Shown piece by piece: positions 21,557 to 34,758 of a stretch of 64,000 bases of DNA. Every line of letters starts with the position of its first letter. Position 1 is the stretch's first letter. Location of the stretch: positions 124,001 to 188,000 of the forward strand of contig JAJJXM010000043.1 in the NCBI GenBank assembly GCA_024516155.1. The letters run 5' to 3'. The notes under the pieces were generated by a model that did no database searches, was not told the DNA's origin, and saw only the letters and a program-made list of their open reading frames with translations. Source of the stretch: Pyronema omphalodes. Lineage: Eukaryota > Ascomycota > Pezizomycetes > Pezizales > Pyronemataceae. A program made the position numbers and the translations under genes.

Positions 21557-22498
21557 TTATATGTTTCCCATCGAATCTGTTCCGGTTGCCACGGTTCCCG
21601 GTTTTACCATCCCGCCATGTATTGCCGAAGCTTTTGTATTGCCGCCCGACAGCCAGAGGAGTTCACGATTAAATTAGTCTGAAATTACATCATCACAGCC
21701 TTTAATGATAACGCTATACCGTATCAGGTAAATAACTAAAATATACCTGTTTATATAGTAAAAAAGGCGACTAAAACCTCTAAATCACTTTCTGCAGACG
21801 CTATTCCATTTCAGGTGCGTACTAAAATATCTGCTTATAGTATTCTGATTTGTATATTTTCCCGCTCCTTTTGACCACATATCCTTCCGTTGCCATCTAA
21901 ATTGGCCGTTGGTGTTGGCCGTTGGTGCTGGCAGGAAGGAATCATGATGTTGTTATTGCTTGTGTAACCTTGTACTACCAAACTCATTTTGTCCATGAAA
22001 ACGGACAAGGGGATACCGGCTTACATGATGCGCACGGATGTATCTGTCTTCGATAGAGTATCTATGTCACCTTACCTTGGTCTTGGTCGGCCTCTGCAGC
22101 ATGCAAGTACAAGTACAATAGATGCAGTGCACGGATGGGTGTCACCGTCATTGGTCTTTGGACTTCTAATGGGATCACGTTTTGGTCATTTGCATTTCTC
22201 AGCAACGCTCGTCCCCAGGCGACAGTTATGTACGAGCGTCGAGAATCAACACAACACACAGCGGAAAAGGGTTTCTGATTGGAGCGACTTGAAATAGTCG
22301 TTTTTTTTTCGATGAATAAGGAGCCCAAAGGTACAAATGGAATTAAACAGGAATTTTTTAATTTCTACTTGTTCCAGATACCCTTTCATGATATTTATAC
22401 ATGTAGAAGCCGACTTCGCAGTCCTCTAGATTGGAGATAGTCTTAGCTTGGCAATCGCACACACTAACCCTTTTGAATCAGCTCACACTCAGAGAACC

Positions 22499-22768
22499 AT
22501 GCCTTTTCAGACTAAGTGGATTATAAATCCTGCCGTTGCTCTAGTAACGGCTGGAAGAACCCTAGTCGCTTTTACCACCCGAGACCCTGGCCATTTCTAC
22601 CATCCCAACACTCCATCCTCCATACATACCGCGCACTCCCTGTCTCGGCCACTCACACCAACCCCAGAAAAGGATCGACAAGGATACGGCAAGGATGCGA
22701 CAACGACGAAGAGACGAGTCAGGAGGCCGCACAGCTTTACGAACCCCCCACTACACCTTGCTAATTAG
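22499..22768 (+). CDS. Uncertain 89-aa ORF
   Basis: From ATG 22499 the frame gives MPFQTKWIINPAVALVTAG and a Pro/Ser/Thr-rich remainder. An overlapping frame ends in an equally plausible acidic sequence (CDNDEETSQEAAQLYEPP), so the true frame, if any, is unclear. Confidence 0.18.
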   Translation: MPFQTKWIINPAVALVTAGRTLVAFTTRDPGHFYHPNTPSSIHTAHSLSRPLTPTPEKDRQGYGKDATTTKRRVRRPHSFTNPPLHLAN

Positions 22769-22808
22769 GAAATAGATATTGACATGGGGCGGAAGGCTGA
22801 TTGAGGTT

Positions 22809-22898
22809 ATGATTGACAAGGCTATGAGTGACAAGGCTATGAGTGACAAGGCTATGTTTGACAAGGCTATGTTTGACAAGGCTATGATTCACAAGGCT
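22809..22898 (+). repeat. 15-bp tandem repeat, 6 copies
   Basis: Unit ATGAGTGACAAGGCT with variation only at bases 4-7 (ATT, AGT, AGT, TTT, TTT, ATT). A multiple of three; in one frame it reads M(I/S/F)DKA six times and stops at TAA soon after, with a TAG about 12 codons upstream, so it is at most a 35-40 codon frame. Confidence 0.9.
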
Positions 22899-25107
22899 GC
22901 ACTTTAACAAGGCTCAAATGATACTGATTATTACAAATCTCAGCTCTATTCTAGAGAAAGCTCAATTATATATCCAACGATACAGGGTGGTTTCGAAACA
23001 GCAAAACAGACGAATGTCTATACATCCTCAGGAAACAGCCAACACGCGAGGCTGTCGGACTGATTCACCAATGTACAGATGGTACCGATAACAACCATTC
23101 CCAGCCTTCCAGTCGATCCCAAGACACAGGTTGAAAACAGAGGTATTATCAACTCATTTATAATAACACATTACAATGCTCTCGTACTAATCAACTCCTA
23201 CCTAGTATAGTGCTTATGTTCAGAACCTGTTTTCCATTATTCACGGGCCTGGTTCCAGCAACCGATAGGAGATATCTTCGTTTGCCTAACCTTCGAGGGA
23301 GCCGGACCTGTAACAATTTCTGATTTCAATGACATCTAACCGCAGTATAGTCACAGCCATAGATGTTCTTTACCGCGTAATATGATCCTGCAAGCGGTGA
23401 AGTATATCCGATTCATTTCTTGATATATTTATCACCCTACTCTAGCCGACGCTGACTACAGTTTTCCATTTTGGTCTGTTAGGTACTCTACATAATACTC
23501 CAGAAAACATGACGACTTAGCAATCAACAGCGACGAGGTCTTCATGTATATTTTTTACACTTATCATGTTCCAGACTGTCGACATGCCTGTACTCCAGAA
23601 ACCGGCAGAAGGCTTCATGGTTTCGTCCTACAGTAGTTTTCCGAACCATATTTAAGTGGGAAATCCTATGTCGGCGTTCAGCCTCAAGTGTCGTCTGCCG
23701 CCACCGTATAACGTCATAATCCATATTCCAGAAACCGTCGTAAACCTTGATACCGTCGCCGGAGTCATCAAGTCGAAATCAAGTGCGGGATCGAAACCTT
23801 TCATCAACGTTCAGCCTTGTGTGTTGCCTGCCGTCAAGCCCGGTGCTTCCTCGTCATGTCGACCCACAGCCAAACAGATCATGCCTGTCTAATTATTAAT
23901 CAACTATCGGTAGGATCTTGTCAGACTTCTTAGATCGATGTCTGACAAGGGACGCACCCAAAGCCACTGCGCAAGAGAACCCGCGTTGCTCCGGGACACA
24001 CGCACAGGCATCCCACAACCACTGTGTGGTTGCTGTCATTGGTGTGTCGCTTGTCTGATCACCTTTTTTTAGAGGGGTGTTGAGGTTGTCAGACTGCGAC
24101 TGCGGATTTTGATGGGGTTGCTCTTGGAAACCATCCTGTCCTCTCGAGTGGCCCCAGTCCATCCACCACCCAGAGTGAGGAGGTGTGTACAGGGATTTTG
24201 CATGACAGGGGGCCTTGACAAGGGTATGGTATGTACACAGGACTAGAGTACAGAATCGGCCACTCTGGTTCCTTTGGACTTTGGGGTTCACTTTTCGTTC
24301 CCTGTGGCTAGCTCTGTTCCCTCCGTTCAGCAAAATGCATATGCCACCATATGTACTCTAAAGGATATGCTAAATTATGCGTGACCGCACACAGTGGGAT
24401 ATGCGTAGGGGGGGCAACGGGGGACGGGACATCTGCTGGCGGTTTTTTTTTTTTTTCGACGATGGATTTTCAGCATGATTCAATTTTTAATACATTTGTC
24501 TAATTTTAAGTTTTCATCCATGGATCGTTCGGTCCATTCCAACTCTTCCCTTGTTTATTGCTTTGTGCCTGTGAAATGACATCTGAATTCCTCTAGGGCC
24601 GAAAATATCCTTTTGCCATGAATTGGAGGGGGGGAGGGGGTGGGTTATTTATGATGTTTTTCAGTCAGACAGAGACAGTCTTTGCTAACCAGTTCAGTAT
24701 TCACTGGTTTCTGGTACTACACATACATACTCTCAGTCGTACTCCCGTCTCTTCCTCTCTGTTACTTAATCCTTACCAGTATACATATCACCCACTTTTG
24801 GCTGCAGCGTCTGCTGCTAAGCTGGCTGCGCTCCGCATCCTGCCCTGCCTCCCAGCAGGTATAGCGTCCCACCGCTTGTTCAAGTTGGCTGGCAAGCTGC
24901 AACAAGACCGAGCGCTACCGTTTTCAACCAGGTGCACCCTTTCTTTTGATGAGCCATACGGTCCATCTTTGTGCTGAATCCCAGGACAAGAGGACAAATG
25001 ATTCTTGAGGAGAAAGGATAGAAAATCATTGCAGTTGTTGCGCTCAAGAGGAATAAGAGCCCTAAGGGTTGCACACTCATACATTACTTAGGAAAAAAAG
25101 AAAAAAT

Positions 25108-25400
25108 CTAAAGGAGAAGAGTTAGAAGAGTTAGAAGAGTTAGAAGTAAACCTGACCGAACACTCCGCAACCACCCCTTCCCCTTCTGAACACCGTCCGA
25201 CCCTCCATCCCACTCCTCCCACTCACTCCTCCCACACACCCACCCTCCCCCTCCCCCCTCCCTCGCCCCCCCTCCCCCCCAGCCCGCTTTTCTCTCACTC
25301 GCTCGCTCGCTCCCTCTCTTCCCTTCCCTTCCCTCGTTCCCCAACCCTCCTGCGAGTAAAGGGTCAGTCATCCCCCCCCCTCGACCAAGCAGCCACTCAA
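25108..25400. repeat. Pyrimidine-rich (CT) tract upstream of cyclin gene
   Basis: The plus strand from about 25170 to 25390 is almost wholly C and T with long C runs (for example 25240-25280), preceded by three GTTAGAAGA units (25118-25145). Such strand-asymmetric DNA is common in fungal promoters and can form non-B structures. The minus strand stays open across it only because it lacks stop triplets. Confidence 0.6.
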
Positions 25401-26284
25401 AAGCCGTTGAAAGCATCACCCAGTTGTGACGGTGCTACTGGTCAAGGTAGTCGAAGACGAAGAGAACAAGCAGAAGGAAAAGCGCAATCTTTTCAGATAC
25501 GCCCTGACACGACAACGACGACCGAGATTAGGAGTGAAGGAAAATAGTGTACAGGGAAAGGAAGCCGGGAAGGAAAAAAAAAAGCAGAAAGATTTGATTG
25601 AATTGGAAGGATCTGGGAACAGTTAAACTCGGCACACCAAAAAGCATTAACCCACACCAATAACGACCCCCATCCACAACCCTTCCGTCATATCAAACGA
25701 CTCTACATATACACTATCACTGCTAGTACTGCAATCACTGCCTCTTTGTACCGCCCGCCACCTTCTTCCATCAACATCCACCTCCACCAACGTCGACCAC
25801 CTCAACACCTCAACTCCTCGTTCGACGACCGGTGTACTCTACGTTCCTCCACCACCGCCTCCCTCGTGTCAGAGGTATTCTCATAAACACCGCTCAAGAC
25901 TCGTTGGTTTTGATAATCATCGTTACGATCAAACAACTCTTCTGCGGTAAATAGGCCGTCGATTTCCTGCGCTTTTACGAACACCACACTACCATACTTT
26001 TGCTTTGCGACAAGCGGTCGACCTATTAATTTAGCACTCGAACCTACTGCACTGCTATCACTGCTTTTTCAAGCATTTTACAACATTTCTTAGAACCTTA
26101 TCATTCCTTCTCACCTTCAGAAAGCCGCTCGTCACGACTTTTTGTCTTTTTTTTTTTTTTTTTACTTTTACTTTTTTGAATTTTTAACGAACACCGCCGG
26201 ACCTTTGCCGCAAACGTATATACGAATAGAGTTTTAACCCTCGGATTCGAATTTTTCCTCGCATCCGACGATTACCGACATTGA

Positions 26285-26302
26285 ATGGATAGTCGACAAT
26301 AA
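26285..26302 (+). promoter_or_regulatory. Candidate 5-codon upstream ORF in cyclin leader
   Basis: ATG GAT AGT CGA CAA TAA lies 108 bp before the cyclin start. If the transcript begins upstream, as the long pyrimidine-rich leader suggests, scanning ribosomes would meet this ORF first. Inference only. Confidence 0.35.
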
Positions 26303-26409
26303 ACAAATCAGTCAACGGAATATTCTAGGTGAATCTACGCACGTCGTAGGTCACTTTTCGGAGGAACAGGATTAGTTGGTGAGTACACAGGCTTAGTGCT
26401 TGCTCAATC

Positions 26410-27864
26410 ATGGCTTCCGTGGCCAATTTTGAGTACGCCATGGCTAATGAGGTTGATCTTCTCACTGGTAGAGTGGTTTCGCACCCGACCAGAACCGACG
26501 CATCCGCCACCAATATGCCGTGCGTTTTCCAAAACCCATCACACCCGCTCACTCCACCTGAGTACCAGTACAACAACGGTTGTTTCCCAGTCTCTCAGCA
26601 CCCCCATTCCTTGGGCACCCAGACGTTTCCCGAAAAGGGCGTCTATGAGATTAACTGCGATGTCTACGGCCGGAAAATGGCTCCTTCATTCATTCGATCC
26701 ATTCATCCTCACCAACAAAACGTTCAGCAACATTATAACAATATGTTCACTGGACCTTCTGGACCTCCCGGTATAACTCACCCCGGTGCCCACTATTACC
26801 ATTCTGTTGGGCAGCGTGGTAGAGTAGCCCCCCATGCTATGGTTGAAGACTACTCCCGGCAACATCAGGTCAGGCAGCAGCCGGAAATCCCTGTGGAGCA
26901 GACGGTCGAAGATAAGCCCCCGACTGGAGGAGTTTCCGCTCACTTGGATTACGAAATGGACGAAATGACCGATTTTGTTGGTAACGTGGCCCAGCAGCTT
27001 GTTCTTGGAGGATACCGCCCAACCGAAAACTTGCTTCCCAGCTACCGGAAGTTCGTCTACCAAATTTTGTCCTCAACAAGATTACCTAGCTCTACTATCC
27101 TTTTGGGATTGGCTTACTTGAAGGAAAGGATGGACGTTATCAACCGTGCACCTGCGGCTGAGCAAAATGTTTACCGTCTTTTGACGATTTCTTTGCTTTT
27201 GGCTTCAAAGTTTTTGGACGATAATACCTTTCAGAATAAGTCTTGGTCCGAGGTCACCAACATCCCAGTTGCAGAACTCAATGCTTTGGAGAAAGAGTGG
27301 CTGAGGGCTATGAACTGGAACCTTCACATCGACCCCAAGGGAGACAAAGGTTTCAAACGGTATCAGGAAATGTGGGATTCATGGGTTAGAAAGAAGGCCG
27401 CTCCCCCTGCTTTGGCGCCAATTGACACCAACCTCCGCCGCCCATCGCATACATCGATCCACAACCACTACCAGGTATTCACGCCGCCTCACTCTGCTAT
27501 CATGAGCGACCGAACTGTACCGCAATTTCAACTTCCACCTCCACGTGCGGTTCAGCAATCCAACGAGGCCTCCGTCTATGGTTGGGAATTCCATTACAGG
27601 GGTGATTACTCACCACCATCTGCACCGGAAACCGGTCCGACAACCCCGGAAGGTCACTTTGGATGGTCCGCCGCTTCCGTTCCATACTCCATGCACACAG
27701 GCCACCAACAGTCAACTTTCTCAAGGTTACCACCTATCTCAGCATATAATCATAACGGATGGCATCAACACCATCCCTCTGCGGCAAACTGCTACCAGTG
27801 CAGAATGCAGGGTAATGAGCAGTTCTTCAACAACACTAATTACGGTCAACCGATAACGGCCTGA
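26410..27864 (+). CDS. Cyclin-box protein, Clg1/Pcl (Pho85-cyclin) like, 484 aa
   Basis: Intronless. The N-terminal ~185 residues are disordered, with many Pro, Gln and His. The cyclin fold spans about residues 195-315: YRPTENLLPSYRKFVYQIL, TILLGLAYLKERMDVINR, VYRLLTISLLLASKFLDD, NKSWSEVTNIPVAELNALE, EWLRAMNWNLHIDP. The pattern LLLASKFLDD..F.N..W..V...P..ELN.LE is that of the PHO80/Pcl cyclin group, whose members activate Pho85-type kinases; the long flanks and the wording resemble budding-yeast Clg1. The C-terminal tail is Pro/His/Ser-rich with several S/TP sites and ends near a pair of cysteines (CYQCRMQ). Start ATG 26410 follows AATC. The isolated position and long leader fit a regulated gene. 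Confidence 0.85.
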   Translation: MASVANFEYAMANEVDLLTGRVVSHPTRTDASATNMPCVFQNPSHPLTPPEYQYNNGCFPVSQHPHSLGTQTFPEKGVYEINCDVYGRKMAPSFIRSIHPHQQNVQQHYNNMFTGPSGPPGITHPGAHYYHSVGQRGRVAPHAMVEDYSRQHQVRQQPEIPVEQTVEDKPPTGGVSAHLDYEMDEMTDFVGNVAQQLVLGGYRPTENLLPSYRKFVYQILSSTRLPSSTILLGLAYLKERMDVINRAPAAEQNVYRLLTISLLLASKFLDDNTFQNKSWSEVTNIPVAELNALEKEWLRAMNWNLHIDPKGDKGFKRYQEMWDSWVRKKAAPPALAPIDTNLRRPSHTSIHNHYQVFTPPHSAIMSDRTVPQFQLPPPRAVQQSNEASVYGWEFHYRGDYSPPSAPETGPTTPEGHFGWSAASVPYSMHTGHQQSTFSRLPPISAYNHNGWHQHHPSAANCYQCRMQGNEQFFNNTNYGQPITA

Positions 27865-30475
27865 ATAATATCACGCAATATCGAAGGGGCAAAAGTCTAT
27901 TTTTTTACGGTATAATATACCAATGGAACTTCGTGTGGGTAACAACACTTTCAAATCCGATTCTGCGCGGGCCTTTGAGGTCTCGGTCAGCGTATGATTC
28001 AATCAATCAATCTTACCACGGAACGTCATAAATTTCCTCGTCATAAAAGTTTGAGGCATCACATCCTTGTTTTGTTTTTTTAGTCTCTTTTTACTACCGG
28101 ATTTTGCAATTGCTCTATGTTTTTGGTTTTTGTGCATGCTTTTTTCGTATTTTTCCACTTGCAATATTTCGGGCTCGGATCTTTGCTCAGTTCAGTTTTT
28201 CTTCGTGCTTTCTTTTATTTCTTTATGGGTTCTAGTTGGGAAAAGGTTCTTTTTAGGTCGGGGGGTTAAAGTTTGGGTTCTTTTTTTGCGGTTTTTTCTT
28301 TCATTTTTTCTTCATCTATTATCGTTGCCATTTTTTACCGGAAAAGCTTACGGAAAGAAAGGGGGGACCACAGCCAAATGTTCTCCTGACATTTCTAATT
28401 TCTTACATTTTTCTACTTCGATTTTTTTTTTCTTTTTTTTTTCTCTATCTTTTTTCTTTCTTTTTTTTTTTTTTTTTTACTTTTCACCTCTTCAACATCC
28501 GAGATTTTCGAGATTATCCGAGCTTTGGGATTCGATTGATTCGATTCGATTACCGATCACACATTACCGATCATCGAATACCGATTTAACCAGATTAACC
28601 GATGGATGTTGGACCCCTTTCAAACGATATCCCGCGAGGGATTTTACATAACCAATTCTTACCTTTCTTTTCTTTCGTATACTTATTACATAGAACCAAG
28701 TGAGAGATACTTGCTCTTGCTGGATATTCTGGGGAATTTATATTACGGTTGAATACGTGGGATTCGATGGATGGGAGGGAGGTGGAATTAGGTGTGGGGA
28801 TAGGTTGGACAGATTTATGAACATTAATGATGGGAACTTCGGTTGGGGTGTTTTGATTTTTAAAGTACTTTCAAGTATTTTTGTGCTTTTGCTTTGTTGC
28901 TTCGGTTTATTGGTTGCAGTTTGGGGATTGGGTAATTACGGCGAGGAAATTTATCGATCCGAGAGATCGTGGTGTACACAGATTCTTTCTTTCTTTTATT
29001 TTCTTTCTTTTTTTTTTTCTTTTTTTACTTTTTTCTTGATCTGTTTTTTTTACTGTGCGTGCGATGGTGTGATTTGTCAGATATAGATTGCAAATGGTTG
29101 GTTGCGAAAGGTTTATTTGTTATTTGTTTTTTGATGAGTGAACAGATTGTAAAGTATAGTGCTTTTCGTGTTGTTTGTTATTGTTATTGTTCTTCTTTTG
29201 AAACAGTTATTTGGGTTTTTAGCTTCCTTGAGATTTGCTGCAGCTGTCTTTTTTTTGTTTTTTTGTACTGGATTATTTGGTTTATGATATATTGAAAGGA
29301 ATGGGGTTGAAGGGTTGGATTGATGGAAAATTGTTTTTTTATAATACTCAAAAAAAAAACTACTCGATTTCAGAAAAAAAAATTAAAAAAAAAAAAAACA
29401 TGGAATTAAGAAGAAAGAAAAAAAACGGAAAAAAAATTGTTAAGATATAGACTGTTGTCGATAATATTAATAATAAAAACACAAGAAAAGGAAACACAAA
29501 TACAGTTTTAGGAAGGAATGGTCCCGGTGTCTAATGTGCATTGTGTATTGTGTAAGGAAATTTGTCTTGACTGAAAATAAGGTCAATACAGATGACATAA
29601 GGTTGCGAGGAATGTTAGTAGGCGAAATGTGTTCAACACATATAGAATAGTTCGTACTTATCCAATTCTTACCTTACCATTACTCTATCTTTATGCCATT
29701 CTTACCTCATCCCTATTTTGCCACTCCACCTCGCTACGGTACTAATCAAAGCAACTTATACCGCTTTCCTTCATATATCTTCCCTTTCTCTATCCCGATT
29801 CTCATAAATACCCCGCATGATACATCCACCACATAGCGTAGACAAGTTCATGATACAGAACCTATTCTAGAGTTTACTGGATGACTAGTTTATACCGTGC
29901 TTTATAAACTTCGCAGGCTTCGTATACGATATTTTATTTCGCTTTGGCGTAGACTTGATCGGGAGAGTCGTGCTATGGATACTACTGAAATAACCAAAAT
30001 TTACCACCTGGTACTGTGTGGGAATATGGTAATGGGTGTAAGTTGTAGTAAGTAGGCGAGGTAAGTATGTCCCACCCTAATCTGCTTACTTTACACTACC
30101 CTGGCGTAATGTAATGTAATGTAGAATAGAGTATGGAAAATCAAGGATTTGGAAAATTGAAAAGTTGAAAAACTTCAACGGGATGTATACTCCAATTGGC
30201 AGTAGATTGGTGGCTTTTGGAGACTTTTGGAAGTTTTTGAAAGGGTTGGTAACGATTGGAGATTAGACTTAGAGATTGAAGATGGATGGATGATGCTTCA
30301 TAACCTGCATACAGCTAATAACTCATTTAGTATGGATTCCTATGGCTTGAAATGGATTTTTGGTTTTATAAGAAATATTATCTTAGAAGGTGATACGTAT
30401 ATGTCGAAGTCCTGAAGTTTTTAGTCGGGGTTTTTTGTTTTTGCTCTGTAATTTTTTTCTTATTTCTCGATATTT

Positions 30476-31078
30476 TTATTTCTTTTTTAGTTTGTTTTTT
30501 GAGGGTAGAAGGGTAAATTTTGCTACAGGGATAGTTGCCACCGGTTTGTTTTTTTTTTTGTTTTTGAGGGCGGTTTGTGAAAGGTAGTTGTAGGCTGCCT
30601 GTGCCCTACAGAATATGAAACCACAGTCTACAGTACTGCAACATTCCAGGCAAACTCGCCAGGAGAACAGACAACGATGAATCATTTCCTGCGCGATTGC
30701 TGTGAGTAAAACGCTTGTGCATATAGGTACAAAGCATGGCAAAGTATAATCGCCCCTAAACCGAGATTTGGTAAAACTCCGCAGTGTATGGATGGTATAA
30801 TAAACATATAAGAGGTGCACATCGGATGAACATGCTGTATTCCTTTCTTCAGATCTGGGTATGTAATACATCTTAATGTGATAGCGATGCACTAATGAGT
30901 CAAACGGTTTTAAATATCGATTGATATAGACAACTTTTTCATCGTATGGTTCTAGTCTATAGGTAATCATGAAGCCCACAAAACCAATCTCCATAATAAA
31001 AACACGCTTCAAATTATCCTTACTATATGCATTGCTGTAATCATGTTTTTCCTCGCCAAAAAGCGGAGCTGCATACAT
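30476..31078 (-). CDS. Uncertain 200-aa ORF
   Basis: From ATG 31078 the first ~75 residues look protein-like (NLKRVFIMEIGFVGFMITYR, YDEKVVYINRYLKPFDSLVH), while the end crosses a T-rich tract and becomes poly-Lys/Asn. No family recognised. It may be a decayed or chance frame. Confidence 0.22.
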   Translation of the reverse strand: MYAAPLFGEEKHDYSNAYSKDNLKRVFIMEIGFVGFMITYRLEPYDEKVVYINRYLKPFDSLVHRYHIKMYYIPRSEERNTACSSDVHLLYVYYTIHTLRSFTKSRFRGDYTLPCFVPICTSVLLTAIAQEMIHRCLFSWRVCLECCSTVDCGFIFCRAQAAYNYLSQTALKNKKKNKPVATIPVAKFTLLPSKNKLKKK

Positions 31079-34000
31079 GGCATGTAGAGATACCTACCTA
31101 TATATATACCTACACAGCCGGAAGGTGGACGACTCAGCGCACGAGGCCCGTCTGCCGAAGACCCGTGTGCCGTTGCCTCAGGCTTTCGGGCGCTCCCGGG
31201 CTCCCCGGGCTCCCCGGGCCCCTGGGGGGCTGGCAATGCGCGGAACGCAGCGTGTTGATGGCCGGTTTTATTGGCCGAGGCTATACAGGCTATGCGAACT
31301 ATGCAGGTTTAGCGACCTATGCAGGCTGTGCGCACTGCGAAGATGGGGCTTGGACTGCGTGTGCATACATACATAGGGGCACGTGTGATGGATCACTTTA
31401 TCGTTTTATCACTTTCATGAGAATACATTGGTTTTGAGATCCCATTTGGTACGGCGTAGGCTACATGTGTTTGGTATGTAGGCGATGGGCTTAAAGTTAA
31501 AGCAGCGAGATATGAGTATGTTGTGCATATGTACATATCAGGCGCAGATTAGGGTGCTTAAGGAACTTGTTGTGCGCTGAGATTTTGGGGGTTTGTTTGT
31601 TGGAATTGAGATGGAAGAAAGCGAATAAAGTGAATGACAATGCACAGATTGTGTTGCAAGAAAGAACTGTTGTCGAAGTGTCAAAGTACCCCACAGATAA
31701 AATGTTGCGCATGACGATGGCCACGGCACTTTCTAGGCCCTTGGAGTTATGTAGGTTTGTGCCCAATGCGAACCACTTCTCGAAGCCCATTCCAATACCA
31801 ACACTTTACAATGCAGGGCAAATACCTTGCGATTCTGCGCATATGTACAACGCATATTATCTTGCATTGCGTTTGGTTGCTATCTTTGTTCTATGCGTAG
31901 TTGTGCTTGGAAACTCAGGCAAACCGTTTGATATGAGTATTGACTCCTACTTTCCATGGAACAACAACAAGAGGAGGACTCCCCTAAGGAGACATAACAA
32001 CAGTAGAAACGCAACGATAAATTGTTTCAAATCTTTTCTATATCATAACTGAATTGTCCTTGACGCCCATGCCTATGTAATTTGAGAGTCACAGTTATCC
32101 AATCGATTGGTTGGTGGCGCACTAAGGAAGTCATGAGGGTTGCTACAGTCCCGAATAGCGCTATGGGAAGTCCTTCAGTTGTAGCAAATCATAATTCCAA
32201 CAGCAACAACACGTTTACCGCCGACGTTTCCCAACGCTGCTACCAGCATTAAATGGCGGGGTCGCAACACGAGGTTCCCAACGTTCCAACAGCAGTGCTC
32301 GATGAGTATATGGATACCAATTACGTTATTTGCTTGTAAGGTCTAGACTGTATGTAGAAGGCAATATTGTATGGTTTTAATGTTGCATTCATCATGCCAA
32401 TCTTATCATTTGCTGATTCTTGATTGGCTACTCTAGATACATGTATTTATTAGTTCATACTCCCTGAGTTTTCCCAGTCTGGTAATATGCACTGTACACA
32501 TGATCTACATAATCTAGAAACATAACTGGTGAGCTAGCCTCATTCAGGTACATAGGTATTCTAGATTTTCGGCTACCCACTTCAAGCTAACAGTTTGACC
32601 TGTTTGGAAGCATTTATGTAGTGATATAAAGTTCCGATGATTGCATGGCAGGGTGTAGATTGATGATCGAAGGGCGAGCTTGACAAGCTGTGTAATAACC
32701 TCAAGTGCGATTGCGTTGCACCAGCACAACGATTATCGATGCCGGAAGCCGAATTCCAGATGTACATATTTGGTGAAGAATGACATCTTTGAGGTGAAGG
32801 AGAAGAACGTATTCTGATACCTAGGAATTTGGTTCATGAATGCCTAAATTTAGAATATAGATGAAGGTTCCTGTTCCTAGTTCGGGTATTTGGGCTTGGT
32901 AATTGGGGCAACTTGATGATGCGGTGGTGCCCTAACCAGGAGTTGGAATGGGTCTGCGCTGCTGCAGTATTAGATCAAGTTTAAGGTCATGTACTTCAGG
33001 GCTAGGGAACCATCAGTTGAGCTTTCTCTGTGTAAACTATGCAATGATACAGAAACTCTTGATAGTAGAACGAAAGTTTTTGAAAAAATATTTCAATCAG
33101 CATACCTTTTAATTTCCCAAGTTAACTTACACTCAATTCAATCCATATGCGTCATTTGTCCCTCGGTTAATAACCATCAACAAAGGGGCAGAAAAACTCA
33201 GCTTTATTCATCTTTCAGGTAGAGGACCGAGCGGGGGTAGACTGATTCGAGAAAATTAATCAGACAAAGCTTCTGGAACAATGAAGAGAAATTACGGAGA
33301 GGAGTGATTATAATAATTATGAATCATTAAAGTGTAACAGCGGCTGCTGGGTCTGGTCCGCCAATCTACACATTTCTCCAATTCCGTTCATTTGGATTCC
33401 GGAACCTACACTTTTCACGGATTCCGGAACCGTTTAGACTATGTATTCTCTTCATTTCGCTACCTGAACCAAGCCCCAGCTTTCATAACTCCCGGAATCT
33501 CATATAATCTTCCAACACTTATACCTTGCTTTCAGCCCCCAGGTCGTAGCGCAGTCCACCATATCCGCCACGGGCCATCGCCCCGGGTCGCCCACAGCCC
33601 AACGAACTGTTCTTATGAAGCTTATTAATGCATTTTATGCACCTTGATCGTTAACAGGTGATCCCTGGGAGCCCCGGGAAATGGGGTGAGGCGTCTGAAT
33701 GTCCCGGAGGCCCAAGACTTCAAATTGTGCATTTTGTATGTATTTTTGAATCTTAGGAGAAGCCCGGCACGCAGTACAAACAAGCCACAGAGCTGGTAAT
33801 GTTGTCTCACGTTAATCAAATTTTATTGGATGCGCCATTAACTTGCACCACCAAGTTCATTGAGAGAGAGGGGTATATAATATCTAACTTTAATTACCCC
33901 GGATTCTACGGGGGTTCTTATAGCCGGGGTGACAGGATCACAGTCTCGGGGTAACTATGTAGAGTATACTGACAATGGGAACAGTTGCTTTGGATGTAGC

Positions 34001-34363
34001 GGTAATGGAAGACGGATTAAAACAGGTTGTGTAACGACCCAGAGATGGGGTTACATTACGCGAATACCCAGCCGAAGAGAACATAAACAGGTCAAGAAAT
34101 CCGATTCTAAAGTTGGATGCGGGGTGACACATTTACACTGCTTTATGCTATGGGCGTTTATGTGGTAATAAAGGTGGAGATATAAACATAGTGACGGCGA
34201 TTAATCATATCTATGACACCGATACAGGCCTTAGGGCTCAGATTCAGGGTTCGCGAATGGAAGAGACAATCTTTCGAGATTGGTAAGTGCAACAGGTGAC
34301 TGAAGTTATATGCGGGGCCCGGGCCGTAGTAGACAAAGACCACAAGTTTTAAATAGAACTCCC

Positions 34364-34758
34364 GCCACATTGTCCGGGTAGCGCGACAGGGGAGTGAGCC
34401 CTCGACACAACGCTCAACGACGACGGGAACCTTGCGAAAAGGAATGAAAAAGAATATATAAGCACCTTCACACGCAAGAGAAACATCTGATCAATTTCAA
34501 GGTTTGCTTTCGTCATCCCAAAGCGTAATGGCAGAGCAGATAGGCAGGAAAAACAGGGGAAATTTAAATGAGTGGCCCATCTTTTTTTCTTTTGCAAGCC
34601 ACAGAGCCCCAAAGATTACCAAAAAAGGACATCCGAGTGATATTACCCGGGCTCACTGCAGGTCACTTTGTCACAAAACCTGTCACTCGGCTCTCACTGA
34701 GCGAATTCAATTTTTGGCGAGTGTCAAGAGTAGCATAATGCTACCCGGACAAGGTGGC
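34364..34758. mobile_element. Inverted-repeat element, 395 bp, class unknown
   Basis: Ends match as 19-bp inverted repeats with one mismatch: GCCACATTGTCCGGGTAGC at the left and, in reverse complement, GCCACCTTGTCCGGGTAGC at the right. The interior contains further inverted copies of GTGAGCCC/GGGCTCAC and TCACTCG. I see no flanking duplication and no coding capacity. Likely a small MITE-like element. Confidence 0.55.

Larger units (their letters stand above)
14042..26409. other. 12-kb gene desert
   Basis: No confident gene. It holds the small candidates, the two palindromes (15.8 and 20.2 kb), the decayed gene at 21.2-21.6 kb, the 15-bp repeat at 22.8 kb and, at its right end, the leader of the cyclin gene, each listed separately. 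A two-unit telomere-like sequence (AACCCTAACCCT, about 20045) is too short to mean much. The rest is sequence in which I recognise nothing. Confidence 0.5.

Noticed and set aside
28067..28651. 194-aa Phe/Leu-rich frame downstream of the cyclin
   Set aside because: T-rich 3' region; Phe/Leu/Ser content follows T runs and there is no domain.
31702..32052. 116-aa frame with one possible membrane segment
   Set aside because: No family resemblance, weak context and no supporting neighbours; kept out of the annotation.
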